Assembly: GCA_017163975.1 (NCBI GenBank)
Contig: JAFFSR010000237.1
Span: 5,084,001-5,148,000 of the forward strand
Direction of reading: 5' to 3'
DNA: 64,000 nucleotides
Origin: Anastatus disparis
Lineage: Eukaryota; Arthropoda; Insecta; Hymenoptera; Eupelmidae
Every line of letters starts with the position of its first letter. Position 1 is the stretch's first letter. A program made the position numbers and the translations under genes. The notes beneath the pieces were generated by a model. The model worked only from the letters and a program-made list of their open reading frames with translations, made no database searches and had not been told where the DNA came from. Below, in pieces: positions 12,740-23,857 of this stretch.

Positions 12740-14023
12740 TGAAAACCTCAAAGATGAGTGAAAGAAGATTAAATTTTATAAAAAGTTAACATTACGTTTA
12801 CATAATTTTTCTTTTTTGTTTATAAAATAGAGTATAAAAGTTAAAATTTTATAAAAAATTTTTTGAAACATTATCGGATGAAAATAAATTAAACGATAAT
12901 TTTTTCACTTTAGACGCATGAAAATTAAAATTATATCATTTTTCAACACTTTCAAAGTATAACGAGCGCATATTAATTATATTAAAATTTCATTATATTA
13001 AGTGCCATTATAGCATAGCGAAATATAATATCATAAAACTAAAATATTTAGACCAAGTTTCAAAATACACTAGTTCGCCTAAAGTGTTCCAGATTTTTAA
13101 ACAAAAAAAAAAGGAAAAATATTATTTTCAAAACATGCATAAGTAAATTAGGTTATACTTTAAAAAAAATAAAAAAAAACACACGACGGAAAATAAAAAA
13201 AAAACTCTGTCGTTCTTTACAAAAGCTGAGCAAGAAATAAAAAGCAGGAGAAAAAAGGAACAACAAGGCATATATAAACATTGTAAGCACTAAAAATAAT
13301 TAAATTGTCTGATTTACGGTAATGAAATATGGGAAAAGAGTTAATTAATTATAAAATATTAATATTTCGTTAGCTCAGCAAGTTAATTAGTTATTCATTA
13401 AAACCAAAAGGCGGCGGTGGCATTCCATAGAAAAATTTAATCAATTTATAATTAGTAGAGGAAACAAGAACAAATAAAAAAAAATGAAAGATAAATAATG
13501 AAATTAATCAAGTGGTTAGGATCAATAAGTCGTCGAAGTATATGGAATAGGTTGTTTGTCATGTCTAACTTGTTGTAGTTTACCAAAAGGCTCATAGGTA
13601 TCGATGTCACCAATCGATCATTTTCCGTCTACTCTTATGTTTCTATATCTTTCTCCATCTCTCTCGCTCTCTCTTTCCCTACCGAGAGAACTAACAATTT
13701 CCTGTTTCCTAAAGAGCTTACTGAACTGAGTTACGAGATATTTCCTCTTCAGTCCTTCGACTCAAGAAGAATCGATCTCATTCTTATATATTTTTCTTTT
13801 TTTTTCATATACATCTATCTGTCTATTGCTCTCTATATCTTTTTCTTTCATTTTCTCAATATACTTTTCTCTCTCTCCCGTCCCTATTTTCAAACCTAGA
13901 AATGGCCTATAAATTTCTATCTTCAATGTGATATCGTACGATAACGCGATAAGTGCAGATTTCTTTTTTTTCTCTTCTTTCTTTCTTTCTCTCCTTTTTT
14001 TTAAAGCTCTTTCCTTTATTACG

Positions 14024-14275
14024 TTTCTCAAAGAGAAAGCATTGTAACAATGTTCGGAACGGTTTGGAATTGGAGATTTCGATGAATTTGCACATTTCCA
14101 ATATTCTTGAAGCAGAAAATGATGTTTTTGAAAAAAACGTATATCGATAAGTACATGCGTGTACACGCGCGTATAAGTAGATGTACGTGTGTAAGCCTGT
14201 GTACCAAATTTCGTGTCCATTATTATCTTCTGAAGGGATGGAGATTTTTTCATGAAATTTTCCACAAGTCTGGGA
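14024..14275. repeat. Duplicated non-coding segment, copy 2 (upstream of gene 4)
   Basis: Same orientation as copy 1 at 6590-6880, with best identity over 14024-14128 and a GT-rich middle followed by a shared TTTTTCATGAAATTTTCCAC-like block. It lies about 3.4 kb upstream of gene 4, compared with about 2.1 kb upstream of gene 3 for copy 1, as expected if the spacer was duplicated together with a gene. Confidence 0.75.
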
Positions 14276-17200
14276 TTTTTCTGTATGTAAAGATGATTAG
14301 ATTTTTTTATATATACTTTATCTGTTTAAACTTATTTTTATAAAATTTTCTTTGAAATAGAGTAATGCATGTAAAAAAAAGTTTCCATCCTTCAAGAAAA
14401 AAAATATATACTTCAAAAGTATCCATATCGTTGCGGATATAATTTCGTACATTATCTTGAAATTTTTAAATTTTTTAAAAAAGTTTTAATTTAAAAAATA
14501 AATAAAATACTTTGAAAAAATTGTACTATATGTAAAATGAAAGTGTGTATTTCTGAAGAAAAGAAGATTTATTTCAAAATTATGAATAACATTACATAAT
14601 TGTGCATAATATTTTTTATATTTATAAAAACTTTTAATTAAAAAGTTAATACTGATTTTAGAAAATAATATTTTTCTGTGAAGAGAATGTAATATGTGTA
14701 AAATTACACGAGAACACATTCTTGAAAAGAAATAATCGCCTTATTTTATCCAAGCACTCTTTTTAATTTAATAACTAAAGTAGACAATAGATTAAAATAA
14801 AAATATCAAATCAAAAAACTTATTTTTATTAAATAAATATACTGTTTAACTATTTAACAGAAATTTTCGTATACTAATAAGACACTTGCGTAGAATTTTC
14901 ACATGTTTTAGCTTAGACGTCAGCATTTAATTATCATATAATACCATTATTTTCGTATAAGAATTGTATCATACTCAAATTTCGTAAAATAATAAATTTT
15001 CTATTGAGATGAGATTTGAATTATACTAAAAATCAACCGCTTCTTCCATAAGAACAACTAAAAAAGATAATTCATATTGTAGAAAATTAGTTTAAAATCT
15101 TGAAAATTTAGAAGCCAAAGAAATATGAGAAACGATTCCCTTTACCAGATTTCAAAACTCGTAAAGTTTTTGTTAAAGAACTTTGTTCAAAACTTGCAAA
15201 GTTCAAAGTTAAAAAAAGAGGAAAGAAAGAAAAAGAAAGAAGTAAAGAAGAGAATTTCTAGTAGAAAAGAAAGTTACGCTTGACCTTCTAAAAATTCTAA
15301 ATTCAAGACAACACTCGAGGGGTAGAGAATATATAGGTATATATATAGGCTAGGTACATAACGTTGACTTTGATTCGTTTGGACTTTAAGTAGAGCGTAC
15401 AGAAGATGCTCTGCGATGTGCCTTGCGTATACGCCTAAGGAATGCGACAATATCTCTTTTTCCTTCCTTTTATTTTATTTTTTTCTCTTTTAACTTTTAG
15501 TGAGAAAACGAATAAAGATTCCTTCTTTTCTCTCTTTTTCCCTCTTGTAAAAAAAAATCTACGACTTTACACACCTAGTGTAAGGTAAAAAAGAGCAAAG
15601 GTAAAATAGAGTATAGAAAAAAAACCAAAATTGATGTGTAATCATACTGGAATGTTCAATCCACTTGACATCACCTTCTTCTAGTACTTTTTCTAAGTAG
15701 AGAAAAGTATCTTTGGAAAAATGTAAGCCTCTAACGTTTCACTGACACTTATTACCTTCTTTTTTTATTTTTTTTCTACTGTATCGAGTACCTTTTCCTG
15801 TACTGTCTCATTCAATTCTTGACTATTATTTTATGCTAATCGTCTTTCTTTTTTTCCACCTCTTCTTTTTCTATTTTTGAATGAAAAAATAAGAATATCT
15901 TGATGACGAAAATGAGCCTTAATGGCATAATTTGAATTACTTTTTTTCTTCGTATTACAAAATGTATAATTTTTATTTCTCGGTTTGTATTGATTGGCGA
16001 TGAAATTGTTTCTATTTGCATTAGTTATACGAAATTTCACTCTAAAAATCGAATATTCCGTCCTCTTAAACAATAAATAATAAAAAGAAAGAAAAGAAAA
16101 AAAAGAAAGAAAAGCTTAATGAGTCTGGTTGGTTGCCAAGCATCGGAAACTGTTTTTACTTTCCAGCTTTCCCAGTAGTATAGCGGATAATAATAAAAAT
16201 CGACTTTTTTTGTTCGTTATATATATACCTTTATTAAACTTTATTGTTATATATTTCTCGTTATTTAACTTCAGTTTTCAAGAAAAAAAAATATCCAATA
16301 TTATTTTTTTGTAATTTTAACTTTCAGTTAAATTCATAAGTTTATTGGTCGAAACATAACTTTATAGAAAAAAAAAGAAGAAAAAAATGTTGATTAGGAT
16401 AAATTATAGCAAACGTGACAAGGTTGAACTAATGCATAAAGTGCGGCGCGAACAATTACAAACAAGTAAAAGATTACCAAGACGTTTCGAAAAGATTAAT
16501 TACTTTTCGCGAGTAGTTTTTAAAACGGTCTCTAGCGGGTATACTCATGAAAAATAGTTTGAACGGAAGACATTCTTATACCTTTCTTTCCTCTTTTTCT
16601 TTTTGGTAAAAACGATTTTTATCGCGCTTTAATCATAGAAAACCAAATCATTTTTTTTTCTTTTTGCAACTCGTTTTTCTTATTTTCTTCTTCTTCTTTT
16701 TTTTATCTTTAAAATGCTTTTGAGGAGAGCTTGGGTTCCATTTTTAGAGGAAGACAATTTACAAGTGTCATTAGTCATCGGATAAATTTAGGATTTTGTC
16801 TTCAGCCAAAAACCGGCCAACTCTTGAATAGCGAATTCGGGACATGTATTTTTTGTTCTCCTTCTTTTTTCCTTTTTTTAATATGACTGTCTTTTATACT
16901 TTCTTTATTATCCACCACTTTTTTTCACTAATATATATTTTTGGGGTTATTTTTATGAATTTAATTTATTAAGTTGATAAAATTAGCTTGGATTGCAAGT
17001 TTGCTAATGAGTTTTAGATGCTTCGTCTCTTATTTAATTAGAGATTCTTATAGAAGACTAAGTTTTTTTCTTTTGTTCAATGCAATATTTAAAATCACAA
17101 AATTGATTTTTAAAATGCAATTATGGTCTTAATTCATATGATTTTGAAAATCTTAAATATCTAAAAAAGTGTATAATCTCGTATTATAATCTTTAGATCA

Positions 17201-17484
17201 AGCATCATGCTTTTATGTGCTCAGAAATCCAAATTTGAAAAACATTGAAGTTATTCAGCAATTGCACATGCATCATAAAAATCAGGATCATTCAACCGCA
17301 ATAAATCATCTTTCCAAAAAACCACTTTCATTCATCCCTTTTAAAAGACAAGCTAAAAAATCTTAAAAATATCATCGTATTATTGTTATTCCGTTATTTA
17401 TACCATTCATAAATTTAATGTTTATTTTGCTTCATTTTTTTTTATGTTCTTATTAATGTTTGTTGTGTTGTCAGATTTAAAGAA

Positions 17485-20400
17485 ATGCTGTCAAAAGGGA
17501 GACAAACAAAGATAATATTTCTGGCTATGCTAATGTGCACGTTATTTATCTCGGCAGCGGATTCTGATGAAGGAAAGCTCTTGTCCAGACGTAAGCGTTA
17601 CGTCGTATTTCCCGAGGGATCAAGTTTCTCGGTAAGTAAAAAAAGCAAAGGAAAAAACTTAATTTACATATACCACAAGCATTTTTGTGTAAAAGAGCAT
17701 TAAATCCGCGTATAATAACATTGTAAAAACCAAAAAAAGTTTAAAAATTTTCAAAGATAATATTATTCTTTATAATTTTCTCTTCAGATTGCGCTATGCA
17801 TGACGATCCACACATTAACATCCGACAATATATTCACCGAAGGTCTCAATTGGGGAATATCTTATGATTTACCAAACGAAAGTAAACCAGAGCTCGAGCC
17901 GTTTCTTCAATTAAGAAAGGATAAATTAAAACCAGTCAAATTAAATAATAAATACAATTATAATACGAATAATAAATACAATTATAACACGAATAATAAA
18001 TACAGCGACGAAAATTATTTAAAATACGATAAAAATACGGCTTGGAACAACGACGACAAGTACTACGCATTACCTGGAGGAAAGAAATATTACAAGGCTG
18101 ATTATCATTATTTGCAACGCAGACATAGACGTGATCTTTACAACAAAGTCGAGACCATCATAAATGCGTGAGTATTGAAATTTTCTACTTTCTTTTTTCT
18201 CATTTATTTGGTACAACAGTGCGCATTGGCCGATGGGATCGGGAAAATAAATTAAAAAGATAAGACAAAAGGAGTCTTAAGTTTATAGGAACGAAAGAAA
18301 TCAAACGAGTCACGTACTTTGTCTTTGGAATACGGCATAATAACTTTTCTATTTTTATATCAAAACACATTCATAATTCATGAGCATAACAAACGGCAAC
18401 AAAAAAATCCACACAATATATTTATCGATTTCGTGAAGAAACAAAAACCAAATAAAAATATTATTGACTAGTCATAACATTTATACATAGAAATTCTCGA
18501 GTATTAGAGGATAAGCCAATAGAATCTATAGCGTGAGAATCAGCGAGACAGTGTTTACTCAACGTTCCATTTTTGGTTTGATGAAAAAGGCTTGCTGAAG
18601 ATCAATACGTCGATTCTATTATGATGTTTACATTAAACTTGGTGTTATAAAAAGTCAAAAACTGTCATGATCATTAGCGGTATGAGAGTAAATTTTTATG
18701 TGACATCTTCGAGCTCTTTTATTAAGCTCTTTGTATATTTTATCTCATTTTTACTTTTGATAGATTGTAAGTATATGAACGTGAACTTGACCTTGTTCTT
18801 TTTTTTCTATATTAAACTTTTGTTCGACTTTTTTCTCCTTCAACTTATACCCATAACAAAATTAGATTGTTCCCATAGTTTAAGTTTCTCAAGTATTTAT
18901 GTTGGTATATATACTGTACGTTAAATGTCCTTTCTATATAGAAGCTAAGCAATTTTCCTTGTCATTTAACAAAATAGGCTTGTTTGTTTTGATAAAACTC
19001 TAATATATTTTGTCTTTTCTGCTGGCTTCTTTTTTACTCTTCTTCTCTTTTCAAGCTTCGAGCAACAACTTTCGTTAAAAGTTAAGCTTCATTAATAGCA
19101 AGAAAAGAAAGTGTCTTTTTTATTCTCAATGACTTTGCTGGAAAACTTGCGTCCCGTTTGCCAACTTCTCTTTATCTTTTTTTTTCTCTCGTCTTTCTCT
19201 TTTCAAAAGTTTTAAATCTGACGGTCTATATATATAAATGAAACGAAAAAGGAGAAAAAATAACGTCAAATGAATGACATTTACAGGGTTTAGATGAAAA
19301 AGAAAAAAAAAATAGGAAGAAAATTATAGCTAATGAAAGTACACAATAAATTTTCATCCATATTTACAATAAAGCTTAAAATCCCCGTGTAATTATAATC
19401 GCTCTATACACGTGTATACAGTCTAAGTGAATATTTGAAAGCCCCTCTTTTGACCCTCCTACGGTTACGAAATTTCCAATACTTGTTGGATCTATAACTT
19501 ACCAGTAACAGGCTCATATTACCCTCTTTCCAAAAACGTTAATCTATCATTAACGTTTACTCGCAAGCTATACACGGATGCGATATACGTGTCCCCGCGC
19601 ACGTTGCCTTAACAAAACCAACTACCACGGAATAATCGTTCATCGTTATATCAAAACCATATATATATATATATATATATATATTGTAAACTCTTGGTAT
19701 AGAATATTACATTCCATATATCTCTTAGTATATAAGCCTCTGTCTCAGTCTCTTTCTCTCTTGCCTCACTCAAGAAGACACTATCAAACCGATACAATCA
19801 GCAGTCTGCAATAAATCAAAACTGTCACAAGGGACAGAGAGAGAGAGGAGAGAGAGGAGGAGGAGAAAGGCTATCTTTGTACAGTACACACACATCTCGT
19901 AGGATATAGAATTTCTCCGAGAAATTCCATTATAAGAAAGGATTTTATTCTAGTAAAACGAGGTTCCTTTTTTTTTCATCTTCTGTTTTTTCTTATTCCT
20001 TTATTTTTGAAGATTTGAGAAAAAAAAGGTAAAAGTGATTTATTCTTCTTTTATGATAAAAATTTACGTTATTTTTATACTCTAACACAATTTTTAAGGG
20101 GTGTGGCTTTTGAGATTGTTGTTTGGGTTGTATTTTATTGCATTCGGTATTTTTCTAATTAATTAAAAAATTTAAATATCCACTGAATAAACAGCGGAAC
20201 CCACCCTCCGCTCTACATTTCATATATTAAAATAAAAAAGAAGGAAAAGAATAACAAAAATACAATTGGCTTCTTTGACAATCATCTAATTTTATTTTTC
20301 CTTCTCCTTCTCTTCTTATTTTAAGAAAAACGAACGCTTTTTTCTTTATTAAAAAAAAAGAAAAATTTTCATTTTGCTTACCATTGTATAAGTAAAAATT

Positions 20401-23400
20401 TTCAAATAGTAACATCGCTGGGGTGCGGCTAAGAAGATCCTTTTTTTTCGATCTGAAAAACATTTAACCTTTAACCTTTTGTCTCATTCTTATATATTTT
20501 TTTTCCTTTTTTTTCATCATTTCATTCTCTTCTTCTGTTTCTCATCGTTGCGCAACGAAGTTAAAGGCAAGTAAGCAAAAAGAGAATAAGAAGAAGAAAA
20601 AAAAAGGAGCGGTTAGATCTCTTAGAATTCACCCTCTTACTATATAAGGGGTGAGCCTCCTGAATTAATGGTTTACATTTACTCGGATCGCCAATCCCAA
20701 ACTATGCTGTATATATACATACCACATTTCCCCTTCCTCTCCAAAGAAACGAGAGAATAAAGAAAAAGAATAGAAAAGAAACCACGACCTTCGGATAAAA
20801 AGTGTGTGTGTGTATATACGTAGAGACGGGCGTGGACTTCAATAAGAGACTTTGTAAGTTTGGGGCTCATTGCTTTTCTTGCACGTATTTGCAAGTAAAC
20901 AGAAAAAAGGAATAGGGAGAAATAAAAGAGAAAGGGATAAATGTATATAGGACGAAAAGCGAGGCTTTTACATCGAGTGGCCCTGCAGTTTTGAAGAATG
21001 AAAAATTCTTTAAAACTTTTCTCGAGTATCGAGTACTTATCAAGGATAGAATCGAGTCTGACTGCTGTTGTTTATATTGTCATTGCTCGATAGATAAGTC
21101 AACATTTACAAAAAAATTTTTCAAGTTTTCTTAGCCTATTTTTAGAAAACAAACCAGTACAGTATATTTTTTTGTTATTTAACGCCGCTGTATTTATACC
21201 GTCATTACGGTGCTAATTATAGCGACGGAGGTTTTCAGTGTGTTTGTGAACTTCAGCACATGTAACGTACAGTGGTGCTCGTATCAATCGGCCGAGAACG
21301 GGATTCGAACTCAGAACTCCGAGATTATGAATCAATCGCTTTACCGAATGAGCCACTGACGACCTCAATTTCGTTAAGTGACTACTATTATTTAAGGAAA
21401 TGTGGTCGCTTAGAAGGATCACATCTTATCAACTATCTTAAGTAACTATATTAATAATTATAATCAAAACTAAATTAATCAAAAACAAAACACATCAGCT
21501 TGTAACATAATCTATAAAAATTGTTGATTTAAATTTCTAAGCTAATTCATTACAAAACTTGGAGAATTTTTAATTCCCTTATTCAAATAATATTTTTAAA
21601 ATATTAACTTATTAAAAATTGAAAAATTTTATCTTATTCGGAAAACCAAAATTTTTCGTGACTACGAAATGAATTTATTTGAAAATTTAATTTTCAATCT
21701 TTATGGGATTACTTTATAAGCTAATACATTGTTTTAGAAACTTATTGCTTTAGTTGTAATTATTAACTTAATTGTGTATTAGTCGATAGAGTCGAATCCT
21801 TCTGAAAGCTTACATCACCTTAAACAGTAAAAATTATATAATCTTTTTTATTTCAATTTGAAAATGATCAATAATTACCTTATATTCTCTACTAAAGATA
21901 AAAATTCAATAAAATATTTCTAGACATTTTTATTGAATTAGGCCCTCAAGATATGACATTATCACACTTTATACTGTAGTCTTGTTTCCACATCTGACCA
22001 ATTCGTCCAGCTATTGAACTTTTATTGACAAAACGTCAAGCCAGAAAGGAAATTGTTTTTTCCAAATAAAGATAAACATAGAAAGAATAAAAAAAACGTA
22101 TCAAGATTTTCTTTTCTCTGAAAAAGAAATACTCGTGTATAAATAGATAAAACCGCCAAATGAATGAGAAAAAAAAGATGTTACAATGTCTATATTAAAA
22201 GCATCTTTTTTTCTCCTCTTTTTTAATCTTTAATTGTGATTTTCTTATGTATCATATTCTTTTATTCTTCTGTATTGCAGAATGGGCTTTGACGGTCGGA
22301 GCTGTATACTACGTGCTTTATGCGAAGCGTCCAAGCGTCTTATGCCAAAAGGAAACAGTCTGATCGAAGAGATGATGAGGATTGTCTTTGCGTGAGTATA
22401 TAGAGATATAGAAACATCGAATCTTGTTGGTTCCTACGATATCAATGAGACGAAGGAAAAAGTGAAAAAAATATATACAACACAGAGTAAAAATTTTTTT
22501 CTCTTTCTTATCGCGAAAAAAGAGAATGAAACACTCTAAGATAAATAAAAAAAAGAAGTAAAAGTGTCTTCTATCTTCCTTTTCTTTTCTTTCTTTGTCA
22601 AGGGAATTTCGAGAGCTTTTTATTGACTTTCCGGCTACTAATTAGACTCTAGAAGCAAAGCTTTTTTTTCTTCTTCTCTCCCCCCTCTACCATTGATTGT
22701 TATATATATTTTTTTCTCTTGGTTCTTGTCTCATTAATGGAGGAGGCTTGGTCGAGACTAGGTCTTGAGACTAGACATTAGATTCTTTTGCCCTGACTCG
22801 ACTAGATTTTAACTTTTATTACTAAAAATTTAACGTTCTTAGCATTACACTTAATGACTCTCTTTTATCTTGTTTAACGAGGCAAATTATTCAAAATATC
22901 TGATTATATTTTTCATCTACTTTTCCTTACTTTCTTTTACTTCTTTTTTTTTTTTATTTTTTACAACATTTGCCAGATATAACATAAATGTACATCCACG
23001 TACATGTGCAAAACTTTTATCAACTTACTTAAGCGATAAGGTACAACGTTGGAAAAATATGGGACACGACAGACAGAGAAAGAGAGAGAGAGAGAGGAAA
23101 AAAATGATAAAGATAAAGATGAAAGATGAAGCAAACGAGAAAAATTGTGTACTTTATATATTTCGCATATTGGTCAAGGAAGAAAAAAAATATATATATT
23201 TTTTCCTTAAAAATAGAACGAAACTTATTTATTTCACGAAATAATATTTGTTTCCGAAAGAAGAAATGAAAAAAATATTTATTTTACTTTTCAACTTCGC
23301 TTATGTCGTCAATATTCTATCCGTCAAACATTGAAAATCCACTTAATTGAAAGTTTATTTATTTTGATAAAATTCTAAGAGAAATTCGGGAGGGGAGAAA

Positions 23401-23857
23401 AGAAAAGTACACTAAATTTCATAGGCCATAAAAGAGTCGTAAAAAAAAGAGAAAAGAAAAAGTTAAGATGACCCACAAGATGGTTAAGATAGTTTTGTAA
23501 GGCTTTTTTTTATATATATGATCATCTTAACCGTAAACGCATATAAGTATATTTTAAGTATAATAAGGTGTCTGTGTGGGTGTATGTGTATGTGTATTTA
23601 TATAATTTTATAGATTACCGCTGGAGAGGTTATTTTCATTCGAGCCTGAGGAACATCACACGTACGCCAAGGCATATAAAGTCGGCAAATATGGCCAAAA
23701 TTGCCAAGTCAAGTTCCCCGGATGCAGCTTCTCTCTTTTGGACATGGCCCTTGGGAAATATAATCTACCAACTGATACCGGCGACGACGATTACTATAAA
23801 GAAACTTTGCAGGACACTCAAATTCTTGCATCCGATCGCAGATATACTATGAAATAA
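17485..23857 (+). CDS. DM4/12 family secreted protein, gene 4 (long form)
   Basis: Four exons: 17485-17631, 17788-18167, 22281-22391 and 23614-23857 (phases 0, 2, 2), totalling 882 nt or 293 aa. The start ATG gives a signal peptide (TKIIFLAMLMCTLFISAADS). Exon 1 ends RRKRYVVFPEGSSFS, the family consensus. Exon 2 opens IALCMTIHTLTSDNIF, includes GLNWGISYDLP and then an insert of N/Y/K-rich repeats, and ends with LQRRHRRDLYNKVE. Exon 3 is GFDGRSCILRALCEASKR, and exon 4 has GKYGQNCQVKFPGCSFSLLD plus a 30-residue tail. It is longer than its neighbours because of the exon 2 insert and the extended C-terminus. The second intron (18168-22280, 4.1 kb) carries a minus-strand SINE. AATAAA (23853-23858) overlaps the stop. 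Its role is unknown. It is the closest of the four to the family consensus. Confidence 0.93.
17941..18005 (+). repeat. In-frame 24-bp tandem repeat in gene 4
   Basis: Two near-perfect copies plus a partial third of a 24-nt unit, encoding the octapeptide N-N-K-Y-N-Y-N-T. The unit length is a multiple of three, so copy changes would not break the frame. It lies in the variable linker between the conserved N-terminal block and the RRHRRDLY cluster. Confidence 0.9.
19659..19684. repeat. (AT)13 microsatellite in gene 4 intron 2
   Basis: Uninterrupted AT run within the 18168-22280 intron. Confidence 0.95.
21166..21366 (-). mobile_element. tRNA-derived SINE, copy A (in gene 4 intron)
   Basis: Read on the minus strand, it begins with a tRNA-like head carrying an A-box (GTGGCTCATTCGGTAAAGCG) and a B-box (GAGTTCGAATCCC). 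A unique body follows (ACCACTGTACGTTACATGTG and CACAAACACACTGA), ending in CAGCGGCGTTAAATAACAAAAA, an A-rich tail. The full length aligns with 24107-24305. The acceptor-stem halves do not pair, so it is not a functional tRNA gene. Confidence 0.85.

Larger units (their letters stand above)
10114..17484. other. 7.4-kb spacer between DM4/12 genes 3 and 4
   Basis: No coding exon is recognised. Contents are the MITE-like element (12463-12739), the duplicated segment copy 2 (about 14024-14275) and many GA/CT and A/T tracts. A 167-codon open frame on the minus strand (13762-14265) is rich in K/E/R runs from microsatellite DNA and crosses the duplicated segment, whose other copy has a stop and frame-breaking indels. 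I do not call it a gene. Confidence 0.5.

Noticed and set aside
13762..14265. 167-codon open frame on the minus strand
   Set aside because: It is mostly K/E/R/I runs from CT and A/T tracts. The part overlapping the duplicated segment has a stop and frame-breaking indels in the other copy, and there is no domain or leader.
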